Assembly: GCF_902859595.1 (NCBI RefSeq)
Contig: NZ_CADIJQ010000001.1
Location: forward strand, 1,054,001 to 1,118,000
DNA from: Achromobacter kerstersii
Lineage (GTDB): Bacteria > Pseudomonadota > Gammaproteobacteria > Burkholderiales > Burkholderiaceae_B
Length of the DNA: 64,000 bases
Direction: 5' to 3'
The translations under genes and the position numbers were made by a program. The notes beneath the pieces were generated by a model. The model made no database searches. It was not told the DNA's origin and worked only from the letters and a program-made list of their open reading frames with translations. Below are positions 1 through 9,079 of the stretch, one piece after another (the first letter of the stretch is position 1; each line of letters begins with the position of its first letter).

Positions 1-146
1 CGCGGATGCACCGCTCGTCGTAAACCGCGCGCATTGTTCTTTTCACAGGCGGTTCCGCATTTCTGCAAGCGGCGCCGTCGATGCAGTACCGCAGCACCGG
101 TGGATCATCGGACGCCATTGTCCGCCCCGCCTTTTTCAAGTCAGGT

Positions 147-632
147 ATGGATAGTTCTCCCCTCCTCCCGGCCGCCGGCGCCAAGTCCCGGCACAGCATT
201 TTTATCTACACGGAAGAACAGCGGGGCAACCAGCTGGTCGAATCCCTTGTCATCGGCATGCTGTCGGACATATCGGGTTCCGACAAACTTGTCGTGGCGC
301 AAGACCCGCATAGCGGCCTGAAGTTCATCTATCGCGTCGACCATGAAAGCAGCAATCTGGATGCTGCCGCCATCACCGAACACGAGCCAGATGCGTTCAA
401 CGGCAAGACGTCCGTGCAGATCAACGCCATGTCGTACCGTTTGGGCACGGCGGAGAACGCGATGAAATTGCTGCGGGGCAAAACGCAGTGGATTCAGGAC
501 AAGGGCGCCGTGCTGTCCGTCCTGCTGCAGAACGCGGCGGCGCGCAAGACGCGCTTCGCCTCGGCGCGCATCGAACGCGACCGCATGCGCAAGGTGCCAC
601 AAGGGGTGCCAGTGGAATACCTGCCTACATAA
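147..632 (+). CDS. Hypothetical protein, 161 aa
   Basis: I do not recognise this family. The ATG at 147 is chosen because the first conserved-looking segment (SRHSIFIYTEEQRGNQLVE) follows soon after; an upstream ATG at 81 in the same frame would add 22 unlikely residues. The protein is soluble-looking, with no signal peptide or membrane segment, and has a basic C-terminal third rich in Arg and Lys. Third positions are strongly GC, as in neighbouring genes, which supports coding. It is followed by a palindrome carrying DnaA boxes and by a terminator-like hairpin, so it appears to be monocistronic. Function unknown. Confidence 0.6.
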   Translation: MDSSPLLPAAGAKSRHSIFIYTEEQRGNQLVESLVIGMLSDISGSDKLVVAQDPHSGLKFIYRVDHESSNLDAAAITEHEPDAFNGKTSVQINAMSYRLGTAENAMKLLRGKTQWIQDKGAVLSVLLQNAAARKTRFASARIERDRMRKVPQGVPVEYLPT

Positions 633-653
633 ATCGGATGGCGCCAGTGGAGT

Positions 654-686
654 GAGTTTTATCCACAATTTCTGTGGATAAAACTC
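654..686. promoter_or_regulatory. 33-bp perfect palindrome with two inverted DnaA boxes
   Basis: Two 14-base arms are perfectly complementary around a 5-base centre. Each arm contains TTATCCACA (659-667, and its complement TGTGGATAA at 673-681), which is the strict consensus DnaA box. The element lies 22 bases after the stop of the hypothetical gene. It could bind DnaA, or it could act as a transcription-terminating or mRNA-stabilising hairpin. The sequence alone does not decide between these. Confidence 0.6.
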
Positions 687-718
687 GCCCGCAAGCACGG
701 TGGATGGCCGTTCGGGCG

Positions 719-743
719 ATGCGCAACGGGCTGCGCATTTTTT
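719..743 (+). terminator. Rho-independent terminator-like hairpin
   Basis: A 7-bp stem (ATGCGCA / TGCGCAT) with a 6-base loop runs straight into six T residues. It is placed after the hypothetical gene and before the response regulator. Confidence 0.6.
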
Positions 744-984
744 GATCAGACGCTGTTTGCGCAGGGCTTGGATCACATCCGTCTGGTTTGCCGCGCCGCC
801 GCATCGTCGATGATGATATTCTCCGCAAACATCAACGATACGAAACGTATCATCCCCGTATCACCCATTCGGCGTTGCCCCCCGCGCAAGCGAACCGTCC
901 CCACACCAAGAAACCCAGCATGTCAGGAGCGAAAAGCGTGTTTGCCCTTGGAGCGCTTTGCGTGCACACGCAAGCGGCGACACC

Positions 985-1698
985 GTGACGATCATCGTCG
1001 TTGACGACCACGGAGACTGGCGCGACACCATCGCCGAATACATCCACGACCTGGGTCTGGACAAAGTCATCCTGACTGCGGGTTCGCTGGCGGAACTGGA
1101 TCAGTTGCTGTTGAGCGTCACGCCCGGCATCCTGGTGCTGGACGCCATGCTGCCCGACGGCGATGCGCTGACCCGCGTGTCGCATCTACGCACCACATAT
1201 CCGGCCATGGGCATCATCATGCTCACCGGCCGCTTGCTCAGCGAAGACAAGGTGTCGGGCCTGAGTCTGGGCGCCGACCACTACCTGACCAAGCCCGTCA
1301 ACCTGAATGAATTGGGCGCAACGCTGGTGTCCTTGTCGCGCCGCTTGCGCGTCGTGCCTGCGACTGACGACGCTCAGTCTGACACCTGGCGCTTTGACCC
1401 CGCGCGGCGCATGCTGACATCGCCCGGCCAAGTGTGCGTGGACATCACTGATACCGAAAGCCGGCTGATCGGCGCCCTGATCCAGGCCGCACCGCTGCCC
1501 TTGACGCGCGGGCGTCTCGTTGAAGCACTGGGCGCCAGCGCCGACGCCTACGACACGCACCGCCTGGACGCGCACATGCACCGGCTGCGCCGCAAGCTGC
1601 GCGCGCTGGCGGGCGGCGACATCGGCATCCGCACGGTGTATGGCGTGGGCTATGTCTGCACAACGCCGGTGCAGATTGTTGGCAACCTCAAACCCTGA
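985..1698 (+). CDS. OmpR/PhoB-type response regulator, orphan
   Basis: The N-terminal receiver domain (about residues 1-118) has the acidic pair D7/D8, the phospho-acceptor D53 in the VLDAMLPDG context, a Thr in IMLTGR and the conserved Lys in LTKPVN. The C-terminal half (about 135-237) is a winged-helix DNA-binding domain with the typical RLDAHMHRLRRKL recognition region and a final GVGYV turn. The GTG at 985 is chosen because the receiver begins at once with TIIVVDD; a TTG at 958 preceded closely by GGAG is the alternative. No histidine kinase gene is adjacent, so its partner must be encoded elsewhere. The next gene starts only 10 bases after the stop, so cotranscription is likely. Confidence 0.85.
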   Translation: MTIIVVDDHGDWRDTIAEYIHDLGLDKVILTAGSLAELDQLLLSVTPGILVLDAMLPDGDALTRVSHLRTTYPAMGIIMLTGRLLSEDKVSGLSLGADHYLTKPVNLNELGATLVSLSRRLRVVPATDDAQSDTWRFDPARRMLTSPGQVCVDITDTESRLIGALIQAAPLPLTRGRLVEALGASADAYDTHRLDAHMHRLRRKLRALAGGDIGIRTVYGVGYVCTTPVQIVGNLKP

Positions 1699-1708
1699 TC
1701 CGCATCCC

Positions 1709-2578
1709 ATGACGCTTCCCATCCGCCCCCGCCGCTCGGTGCTTTACATGCCCGGCGCCAATGCACGTGCGCTGGACAAGGCCCGCAGCCTGGATGCCGA
1801 CGCGCTGATTCTTGACCTGGAAGATGCCGTTGCGCCCGACGCCAAGACGCAGGCCCGCGAACAAGTGGCCGCCGCCTTGCGAGAAGGCGGATATGGACGC
1901 CGCGAATGCATCGTACGCATCAACGCACTGGACACGCCCTGGGGCCACGACGACATCAACGCCATCGCTCAAGCCGGCGCGCATGCGGTGTTGCTGCCCA
2001 AGGTGCAATCCGCCGCGCAGCTGACGGCCTTGGCTGATGCGCTGGACGCAGCCGGCGCGCCGCCGGATTTGCCGCTCTGGGCAATGGCTGAAACGCCGTT
2101 GGGCTATCTGCGTCTGGACGCGATTGCAGGCGGCCACGCCCGCTTGGCCGCCATTGTCGTCGGCACGTCAGACCTGGTGAAAGACCTGCACGCGCGCCAC
2201 ACGCCTGGCCGCGAAGAAACGTTGCTGGCGCGTTCGTTGGCCGTGATGGCCGCGCGCGCGCACGGATTGGCCGTGCTGGATGGCGTGCATCTGGACTTGC
2301 AGGACGACGCGGGCCTGGAAGCCGCGTGCCGCCAAGGGCGCGATCAGGGCTTTGACGGCAAGACGCTGATCCATCCCAAGCAAATCGCCCCAGCCAATGC
2401 GGCATTCGCGCCCACGGAAGATGAATTGGCCACAGCGCGCAAACGGCTGGACGCCTGGCGCGCCGCGCAAGCCGCCGGCTTGGGCGTTGCCGTGGTCGAT
2501 GGCGCCTTGGTGGAAAACCTGCACGCGCAAGAAGCCGAACGGGTGCTGGCGCTGGCCGCCGCCATCGCCGCGGCATAG
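1709..2578 (+). CDS. HpcH/HpaI aldolase family CoA ester lyase (CitE-like)
   Basis: At 289 aa this matches single-domain CitE-like lyases, which cleave or form malyl-CoA, citramalyl-CoA or HMG-CoA type esters with Mg2+. Visible family motifs are SVLYMPGANARALDKA near the N-terminus, the metal-binding DLEDAVAP, VRINALDTPWG, the LPKV segment, a Glu in MAETPLG, and the hallmark GFDGKTLIHPKQI close to the C-terminus. The last is typical of the CitE/Mcl superfamily. The ATG at 1709 follows the regulator stop by 10 bases. The exact substrate cannot be read from sequence. Its stop codon lies in the first copy of a 21-bp tandem repeat. Confidence 0.85.
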   Translation: MTLPIRPRRSVLYMPGANARALDKARSLDADALILDLEDAVAPDAKTQAREQVAAALREGGYGRRECIVRINALDTPWGHDDINAIAQAGAHAVLLPKVQSAAQLTALADALDAAGAPPDLPLWAMAETPLGYLRLDAIAGGHARLAAIVVGTSDLVKDLHARHTPGREETLLARSLAVMAARAHGLAVLDGVHLDLQDDAGLEAACRQGRDQGFDGKTLIHPKQIAPANAAFAPTEDELATARKRLDAWRAAQAAGLGVAVVDGALVENLHAQEAERVLALAAAIAAA

Positions 2579-2665
2579 CTTGCCTTGTCTGAGGCATCGT
2601 TTGCCTTGCCTGCCGCATAGCTTGCTTTGCCTGAGGCATCGCTTGCTTTGCCTGCGGCATAGCCG
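2573..2665. repeat. 21-bp tandem repeat, four copies plus a partial, overlapping a stop codon
   Basis: Copies begin at 2573, 2594, 2615 and 2636, with a partial copy from 2657. Each starts GCAT and continues with a TTGC(C/T)TTG core and CTG. Copies alternate slightly (GCATAG versus GCATCG). The first copy contains the TAG stop of the CoA ester lyase gene. Because 21 is a multiple of three, the antisense frame reads as an artificial Lys-Ala-Ser-rich protein, which I do not consider a gene. Confidence 0.85.
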
Positions 2666-2934
2666 CTCCCACGCGCGGCATCGCCCCCCCTTCCTGGGGC
2701 AATTCCGCCCCGTTTTCCACCGCCCGATGCGCCGATGCGCGCGGCCCGGTACAATACTGCCCACGATCCGACGACGCGCTTATCCGGCGTCCCGTCCCTT
2801 CGCCTTTCGCGCCCGATAGCCCCAAGCAAGTTCCCGGCATGGCGCGAACCCTCTCCGGTTCCCTTTTTTGCGCCGCGCCATTGTGGCGGGAGCCTTGCCG
2901 CGCGGTTGCCGCGCCACCCCCTGCCCCAAGATTC

Positions 2935-4566
2935 ATGATCCGCTTCCAACAAGTTTCACTCATGCGCGGCGTCAAGCCCTTGCTCGACAAGGTCGACCTG
3001 CTCTTGAACCCCGGCGACAAGATCGGCCTGATCGGCGCCAACGGCGCTGGCAAGTCCAGCCTGTTCGGCCTTTTGCGCGGCACGCTGCACGCCGACCAAG
3101 GCGATCTCGACTATCCGTCCAGCTGGCGCATGGCTTACGTCGCGCAGGAAACCCCCGCGCTTGACCGCCCCGCCATCGAATACGCCATCGACGGCGACGT
3201 CACGTTGCGCAAGCTGGAAGCGGAACTCGCCGCGCTGGAAGCCGAACCCGAAAGCGCCGAGAACGGCCTGCGCATGGGCGACATCTACGCCGCGCTGGCC
3301 GACGCCGACGCCTACACGGTGCACTCGCGCGCCGAACAGCTGCTGACCGGCCTGGGCTTCACGCAAGCACAGATGCATCTGCCGCTGACAAGCTTTTCCG
3401 GCGGCTGGCGCATGCGCCTGAACCTGGCGCAAGCGCTGATGTGCCCGTCCGACCTGCTGCTGTTGGACGAACCCACCAACCACTTGGACCTGGACGCCAT
3501 CATCTGGCTGGAAGACTGGCTCAAGCGTTACCCGGGCACGCTCATCGTGATCTCTCACGATCGCGATTTCCTGGACGGCGTGGTCAACGTCATCGTCCAC
3601 ATCGACGAGCGCAAGCTCAAGCGCTACTCGGGTAACTACTCGTCGTTCGAACGCCAACGCGCCGCCCAGCTGGAATTGGCGGCCGGCATGATGGAAAAGC
3701 AGATGCGCCAACGTTCGCACCTGCAATCGTTCATCGACCGCTTCAAGGCCCAGGCCAGCAAGGCGCGTCAGGCGCAGAGCCGCATCAAGGCCCTGGCCCG
3801 CATGGAAGAAGTGGCCCCGTTGCGCGCCGCCGCCGAATTCTCGTTCGAATTCCGCGAACCGCTGCGCGCCCCCAACCCGTTGCTGACCATGGACAAGGTC
3901 AGCGCGGGTTACCGCGTGGAAGACGAAGACACGCAAGCCGTGTCCGACAAGATCATCGTGTCGGGCATCAACTTCTCGCTGCAAGCGGGCCAGCGCATCG
4001 GGCTGCTGGGCATCAACGGCGCGGGCAAGTCCACGTTCATCAAGACCATCGCGGGCGATCTGGAATCGTTGGCGGGCGACACGCAATTCAACAAGGGCCT
4101 GTCGATTGGCTACTTCGCCCAGCATCAGGTTGAAATGTTGCGCCACGACGAATCGCCGTTGTGGCACATGATGAAGATCGCGCCCACCGTGCGCGAGCAA
4201 GAGCTGCGCAACTTTCTGGGCAGCTTCAACTTCAACGGCAACATGGCCACCAGCTCCATCGCGCCGTTCTCCGGCGGCGAAAAGGCGCGCCTGGCGCTTG
4301 CGCTGATCGTGTGGCAGCGTCCCAACCTGCTGCTGCTGGACGAGCCCACCAACCACTTGGACCTGGAAACGCGCGAAGCCTTGACCACCGCGCTGGCGCA
4401 GTTCGAAGGCACGTTGATGCTGGTCTCGCACGATCGCCATCTGCTGCGCGCCACCACCGATGAGTTCATCATCGTGGCCGACGGCGTCGTCAAACCGTTC
4501 GATGGCGACCTTGACGACTACAAGGACTGGCTCTACAAGACCAAGCTGGCCGCCAAAGCCGCCTGA
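2935..4566 (+). CDS. ABC-F family ATPase (YheS-like)
   Basis: Two ABC ATPase domains lie in one 543-aa chain with no membrane segments, which defines ABC-F proteins acting on the ribosome. Domain 1 has Walker A GANGAGKSS, signature SFSGGWRMRL and LLLDEPTNHLDL. The inter-domain linker is rich in Gln, Arg and Lys (about 240-315). Domain 2 has GINGAGKST, SGGEKARLAL and a second LLLDEPTNHLDL. The start MIRFQQVSLMRG resembles E. coli YheS. The ATG at 2935 is preferred over an upstream in-frame start at 2839, because the extra residues are not family-like. Unlike the roughly 635-residue E. coli YheS and Uup, it ends soon after domain 2 and lacks the C-terminal coiled-coil extension. Confidence 0.9.
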   Translation: MIRFQQVSLMRGVKPLLDKVDLLLNPGDKIGLIGANGAGKSSLFGLLRGTLHADQGDLDYPSSWRMAYVAQETPALDRPAIEYAIDGDVTLRKLEAELAALEAEPESAENGLRMGDIYAALADADAYTVHSRAEQLLTGLGFTQAQMHLPLTSFSGGWRMRLNLAQALMCPSDLLLLDEPTNHLDLDAIIWLEDWLKRYPGTLIVISHDRDFLDGVVNVIVHIDERKLKRYSGNYSSFERQRAAQLELAAGMMEKQMRQRSHLQSFIDRFKAQASKARQAQSRIKALARMEEVAPLRAAAEFSFEFREPLRAPNPLLTMDKVSAGYRVEDEDTQAVSDKIIVSGINFSLQAGQRIGLLGINGAGKSTFIKTIAGDLESLAGDTQFNKGLSIGYFAQHQVEMLRHDESPLWHMMKIAPTVREQELRNFLGSFNFNGNMATSSIAPFSGGEKARLALALIVWQRPNLLLLDEPTNHLDLETREALTTALAQFEGTLMLVSHDRHLLRATTDEFIIVADGVVKPFDGDLDDYKDWLYKTKLAAKAA

Positions 4567-4635
4567 TCGCGTTACAATCCCGCGAATTGCACGCAGCTGT
4601 CTCCGCTAGACGGCTTGCAACGCAACCTTCAACCC

Positions 4636-4664
4636 CGTCCCGCTGTACGCGGGACGAGTTTTTT
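4636..4664 (+). terminator. Rho-independent terminator after the ABC-F gene
   Basis: A stem of CGTCCCGC paired with GCGGGACG around a 5-base loop is followed by AGTTTTTT. It lies 70 bases past the ABC-F stop and 12 bases before psd. It may therefore also lie in the psd 5' leader if a promoter exists near TACAAT at about 4572. Confidence 0.8.
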
Positions 4665-4676
4665 CAGCGCTCGTAG

Positions 4677-5549
4677 ATGACGATCAAAGACCAACTATTT
4701 CTCGCCAGCCAGTATCTTGCGCCCCATCACCTGGTGTCGCGCTTCTTCGGATACGCCTCAGACTGCCGGGAACCCGCGGTCAAGAATTGGATGATCTCGC
4801 GCTTTGTCCGCAAGTACGGCGTGGACATGAGCCAGGCCTTGCAAGAAGACCCGTTGGCCTACGAGTGCTTCAATGACTTCTTCACGCGTGCGCTCAAAGA
4901 CGACGCGCGCCCGCTGGACGACGAGCCCGGTTCGGTGCTCTGTCCGGCTGACGGCGCCATCAGCCAGATGGGCGCCATCGAACAAGGCCGCATCTTCCAG
5001 GCCAAGGGCCACAACTACGGCCTGGTGGACTTGCTGGGCGGCGACGCCGAACGCGCCGCCCCCTTCCAGGGTGGAGAATTCGCCACCATCTATCTGTCGC
5101 CGAAAGACTATCACCGCGTCCACATGCCGGTAGCCGGCACGCTGCGCGAGATGGTGCATGTGCCGGGCCGCTTGTTCTCGGTGAACCCGCTGACCGCCCG
5201 CAACGTGCCGCGCCTGTTCGCGCGCAACGAACGCGTGGTCTGCATCTTCGACACGGAACATGGCCCCATGGCTGTGGTGCTGGTGGGCGCGATGATCGTT
5301 GCGTCCATCGAAACCGTCTGGGCAGGCTTGGTGACCCCGTTCAAGCGCCGCGTGAAGTCCGTGCGCTATGACGCCGCCGCGCGTGCGCCGATCCATCTGG
5401 CCAAGGGTGCGGAAATGGGCCGCTTCAAGCTGGGCTCGACCGCCATCGTGCTGTTCGGCCCTGACAAAATCCGCTGGGCCGATACCCCCTCGGTGACGGG
5501 CCCGGTGCGCATGGGCGAACTGCTGGCCCTGCCGAAGTTTTCGGGCTGA
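4677..5549 (+). CDS. psd: Phosphatidylserine decarboxylase proenzyme
   Basis: The pyruvoyl enzyme converts phosphatidylserine to phosphatidylethanolamine at the inner membrane. The 290-aa length fits the proenzyme of bacterial type I. The self-cleavage motif LGST is at residues 252-255, so cleavage before Ser254 would give a large beta and a short alpha chain. The other members of the processing triad are visible as Asp92 in CPADGAIS and a His in YHRVHMP (146 or 149). The ATG at 4677 gives the expected N-terminus. A strong terminator sits just upstream, so psd probably has its own promoter or is controlled by read-through. Confidence 0.95.
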   Translation: MTIKDQLFLASQYLAPHHLVSRFFGYASDCREPAVKNWMISRFVRKYGVDMSQALQEDPLAYECFNDFFTRALKDDARPLDDEPGSVLCPADGAISQMGAIEQGRIFQAKGHNYGLVDLLGGDAERAAPFQGGEFATIYLSPKDYHRVHMPVAGTLREMVHVPGRLFSVNPLTARNVPRLFARNERVVCIFDTEHGPMAVVLVGAMIVASIETVWAGLVTPFKRRVKSVRYDAAARAPIHLAKGAEMGRFKLGSTAIVLFGPDKIRWADTPSVTGPVRMGELLALPKFSG

Positions 5550-5636
5550 AACGCCCGGTGTCGAAGTTCATTGAACTTGGGTGATGATTGGGACCATCAC
5601 ATCTCGAGGCCCCCATGCCAGTGCGCCTGCCCTACC

Positions 5637-6494
5637 CTACAACGGCTGTGAGCTAGACGCGGTTGACGAACGTCTGCCAGCGGCCAAGACCTGACATAAC
5701 CACGCGACGGCCCAGGCGGACAGGTCACGGGAATGCGGTGCGCCGGCTGGCGCACCGCGCCGCTTGAGTGCCGCCCGCATGGCCTCGGCAACACGGATGC
5801 CATAAAGACACGCCCCCGTCAGGGATAGCGTGGTCAACAGTAGCCCAAAAATGAACCACAGCACGCGCACAGGCCACCCGCCGAACGTGCCGAAATGGAT
5901 CGGGTCCGCGAGCTCGCCGATGCGCTGGTGCACACTCATGTCCTGCCCGTCGTTGCGCCCCAGGATCTCGCCTGAAACGAGCTCGACACCGATGACGTTG
6001 GCGCGCTCACGCAACAGCAATCCATTCGCCTGCCCTTCCAACAACAGGGCCTTCCCGTTGGGGGTCGGCCGCAAGCTGGAGATCTTCAGATCGGGCCACG
6101 CCGCCTGTGCCGCGGAGATTGCCCTGTCGACGTCATCGGCCGCCAACGGCGCGTGCTTGGCATTGCCCTTGAGCTGCACAATCGCGGGAAGAAGCGGCGC
6201 CTTCGCCCCCAGCGACTCGACCAGATACCAGAACGCAGTCATGCCAATAAGCAGCATGAAACCGAGACTCCAGACGCCGGCCAGCCGATGCACATCACCC
6301 CAGGTCAATCGCGGTTTTCCCTTGCGCGGCCATGTCAGAAAGCCGCGCCACCAGCGCTTGTAGATGAAAAGGCTGCTGGCCAGCATCAACAGGAGCGGGA
6401 TGGACATCAGGGCGACCAGCGGCACGCCGAACTGCCTTTCCTGAGGCGTGACCCGCATGGCAGGTTCAATCAGCCAATCAATCTCGGCCGCCAT
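5637..6494 (-). pseudogene. Decayed PepSY-TM (iron-regulated membrane) protein gene
   Basis: The C-terminal part is clearly a PepSY-associated membrane protein: membrane segments at LLLMLASSLFIYKRWW and GVWSLGFMLLIGMTAFWYL, a periplasmic PepSY-like segment, the family motif HFGTFGGWPVRVLWFIFG and a last helix LLTTLSLTGACLYG. The beginning is wrong. EIDWLIEPAMRVTPQE, which normally follows the first transmembrane helix, is joined directly to the second membrane segment, so the first helix is missing and most of the first periplasmic domain is deleted in frame. The ATG at 6494 is the only plausible start; the open frame extends to 6563 with a TTG. Divergent from a TonB receptor and a Fur-like box, it is probably the remnant of a siderophore-reduction partner. 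Confidence 0.6.
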
Positions 6495-6573
6495 CACCGC
6501 CAGCGTGAAGACATCGCAAGGCAAAATTTTCGAGCGCCTTGCCGCGCTCGTCGTGCATTGCAATGCTTATAAT

Positions 6574-6593
6574 TAATCGTTGTTATTCTCATT
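6574..6593. promoter_or_regulatory. Fur-box-like operator between the PepSY gene and the TonB receptor
   Basis: Read on the minus strand the site begins AATGAGAATAAC and ends in GATT, resembling the GATAATGATAATCATTATC Fur consensus with a degenerate right half. It sits in the divergent region upstream of a siderophore-type TonB receptor, about 80 bases before its start, where iron repression would be expected. The match is by eye only. Confidence 0.5.
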
Positions 6594-6670
6594 CGCATAT
6601 CGTGGTGCGCTTTCAGAAAGCGCGCTGTGGCGCATCCTCTCCACCGCTTCACCTCCCCTGCCGTCCCTTC

Positions 6671-8767
6671 ATGCCCTTGCATCCCTATCCGGCATTCGCT
6701 GCCGCCTTGGCGCTGGCCGCCCCCTTTGCCGCCGTTGCACAGAACTCCGATTCCGCCGTGGAACTGCCCGCCGTGCGCGTAACTGGCGACGACGCAGGCC
6801 AGGAAAGCCTGTTCAACCCTATCGCGCCGCCCACGGTCACCAAGTCGTCGGTTCCCCTGGCCAAGACGCCGCAGTCGATCACCGTGATACCCCGGGCGGT
6901 CCTGGACGCGCAGCAGGCGCAGACCCTGGCCGACGCGCTACATAACGTGCCCGGCGTCGTCAGCAATCAGTTTGGCCGCCGCGGCTGGGACGACCTCATC
7001 ATCCGCGGCCAGGTCGCTTCGGATTCCTTGTTCCTGGACGGGCTGCGCACAGCGGCAAGCAACCGCATCGCCGAACAACTGTTCGGCGTGGAGCAGGTAG
7101 AGGTGTTGAAGGGCCCCGCCTCGCTGCTTTATGGGCAGGTCCTGCCCGGCGGCCTGGTCAACATGGCCAGCAAGCGCCCGCGTGCCGAAAGTTTTGCGGA
7201 AGTGGCCACCACCGTGGGCAGCCACGATTTCCGGCAGGCTACGCTGGACATGGGTACGCCGCTGTCGGACAACGGCAAGGCGGCATTTCGCATCAATGCC
7301 TTGGCCATGAATTCGGATGACGAAACAGACCACGTGTGGTTCAAGAATCGGTTCATCGCCCCTTCGCTGTCTTTGGATCTGGGCGCGCGAACGGATTTCA
7401 CCATCCTCACCAGCTACCAGGAACGCCGCTACATCCGCCAGCAGGGATTGCCGGTCGCCGGGTCAGTCCAGTCAAATCCTAATGGCCAGATCCCCCGAAA
7501 CCGCTTTACCGGCGAGCCCGGGCAGGACCCCTATCGCGGCTACCAAAGCCGCGTGGGCTATGCGCTGACGCATCGGTTTGACAATGGCTGGACGGTCAAC
7601 CAGAACGCGCGCTGGCAGTCATTTACGCTCAATGGCCAGTTGGTCGCCAATGGCCTTTTGCGCGCGGACAATCGAACGCTGCGGCGCACCGCCACCGACC
7701 AGCACTGGGACGGCGACACGATCACGCTGGATACCAACGCACAGCGCGGATTTGAAACCGGCTTTGGCCGCCATGACATCACGGTTGGCGTGGATTACCT
7801 GCGCACGCGGGAGAACAGCCTGTCGTACAACTGCTCGGTGCGGGATCTGGACGTCTACCAACCCGTATACGGCAGCGCCATCAACTGCCCTGCCAATCCG
7901 CGCACCGACAGCAGCACCACCGTGCGCTCGATTGGCCTGTATGCCCGCGACCAGATCGCGCTGGGAGATCGATGGAACGCGGTCTTCGGCCTGCGTCATG
8001 ACAGCGCCACCACTTATTCGACGGAACATCGCACGCAGGCGCGCGAAGACAGCAGCGATAACGCCATCACGGGTTCAGGCGCATTGATGTACGAGGTCCT
8101 GCCCGGCGTGCGGCCTTATATCAGCTACGCCACGTCGTTCTATCCCAACAGCGGCACCCGCGTAGACGGCGGCACATTCAAACCGGAAAGCGGCAGGCAA
8201 TGGGAAGCCGGCGTGAAGTTCGACCTTAACGACGGCGCCACCAGCATCACCGTGGCGGCGTTCGATCTGGAGCGCCGCAATGTTCTCCAATCCGATCCGC
8301 TGAACGACGGCTACAGCATTGCGGTCGGCAAGCAACGCACACGCGGCGCGGAATTGGGATGGGCAACGGACCTGACCGACGGCCTGAGCTTGATGGGGGG
8401 ATACGCGTATCTATCGGCCGTCGTCGTTGACGATGGCGGCCAGCAGCCGTCCACCAACAATACCCGCCTCAACAGCGTTCCGCGTCACAGTTTCAATGTA
8501 ACTGCGCGCTATCGGATGCACGGCGACCTGGCCGGCTGGGAACTGACCGGCGGGCTTCGCGGTGAAGGAAGCCGTTATACCTACGGCTATGACCTCCCCG
8601 GCTATGTCGTTGCCGACGCAGGCGTGGCATATAACGCGCGCCGCTGGCGCGCAGCGCTAACCATGAACAACCTGTTCGACAAACCCTATTACGCAGGCGG
8701 AGTACGCAACGCGGTCGCGCTGGGCGATGGACGCATCACCCTTTTAACGCTGTCGTACCGCCACTGA
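6671..8767 (+). CDS. TonB-dependent siderophore receptor
   Basis: This outer-membrane receptor has 698 aa. It has a signal peptide (residues 1-23, ending AAVAQ). The plug domain carries ELPAVRVTG near the mature start, KTPQSITVIPRAVLDAQQ, and LKGPASLLYGQVLPGG, a wording typical of ferric-siderophore receptors of the FpvA/FhuE group. The remainder is a 22-strand barrel with many alternating aromatic segments, ending in LLTLSYRH. The terminal residue is His rather than the usual Phe or Trp. The ATG at 6671 starts the signal peptide; the frame is open further upstream. A Fur-like box precedes it. No siderophore biosynthesis genes are adjacent, so it may take up a foreign siderophore. The ligand is unknown. 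Confidence 0.9.
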   Translation: MPLHPYPAFAAALALAAPFAAVAQNSDSAVELPAVRVTGDDAGQESLFNPIAPPTVTKSSVPLAKTPQSITVIPRAVLDAQQAQTLADALHNVPGVVSNQFGRRGWDDLIIRGQVASDSLFLDGLRTAASNRIAEQLFGVEQVEVLKGPASLLYGQVLPGGLVNMASKRPRAESFAEVATTVGSHDFRQATLDMGTPLSDNGKAAFRINALAMNSDDETDHVWFKNRFIAPSLSLDLGARTDFTILTSYQERRYIRQQGLPVAGSVQSNPNGQIPRNRFTGEPGQDPYRGYQSRVGYALTHRFDNGWTVNQNARWQSFTLNGQLVANGLLRADNRTLRRTATDQHWDGDTITLDTNAQRGFETGFGRHDITVGVDYLRTRENSLSYNCSVRDLDVYQPVYGSAINCPANPRTDSSTTVRSIGLYARDQIALGDRWNAVFGLRHDSATTYSTEHRTQAREDSSDNAITGSGALMYEVLPGVRPYISYATSFYPNSGTRVDGGTFKPESGRQWEAGVKFDLNDGATSITVAAFDLERRNVLQSDPLNDGYSIAVGKQRTRGAELGWATDLTDGLSLMGGYAYLSAVVVDDGGQQPSTNNTRLNSVPRHSFNVTARYRMHGDLAGWELTGGLRGEGSRYTYGYDLPGYVVADAGVAYNARRWRAALTMNNLFDKPYYAGGVRNAVALGDGRITLLTLSYRH

Positions 8768-9079
8768 TCGCGGAGCGGCTGGGGGATGGGGCGGCAAGCG
8801 CGTGAGCGTCTGCATCCCCTGTATGAACTGCTGCGGGCCGATGCGGCAAGTATGAAAGCTGGGGCTTCTATCCGATATACACCCACTAAATGGCTGCGTC
8901 TTGCCAGCGCGCGACGCGACGCCCATTCCAGCCATGGAGGTCTGCTTTCGGCCAGGAGCGGTCGGCCGGATCATCGGTCAAGAGCCGTCATCCAATGTAG
9001 AAGTGATCGGCCTGCGCGGTATTTCGTGCAGATCCGATCGACTGCCGGGTTAGATCGGAAAATTAACGAGAGCCCCCTA

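Larger units (their letters stand above)
633..984. other. Intergenic region between the hypothetical gene and the orphan response regulator
   Basis: No convincing gene is seen. The stretch holds a 33-bp perfect palindrome with two DnaA boxes (654-686), a rho-independent-type hairpin (719-743) and a small inverted repeat GATAC-N5-GTATC at 837-851 that could be an operator for the downstream response regulator. The repeat lies about 130 bases before its start. Confidence 0.6.

Noticed and set aside
1956..3083. Long minus-strand open frames across the CoA lyase and the following repeat, with Lys-Ala-Ser repeats
   Set aside because: They are antisense to a clear gene, and the repeated peptide simply reflects the 21-bp tandem repeat read in frame; there is no family motif.
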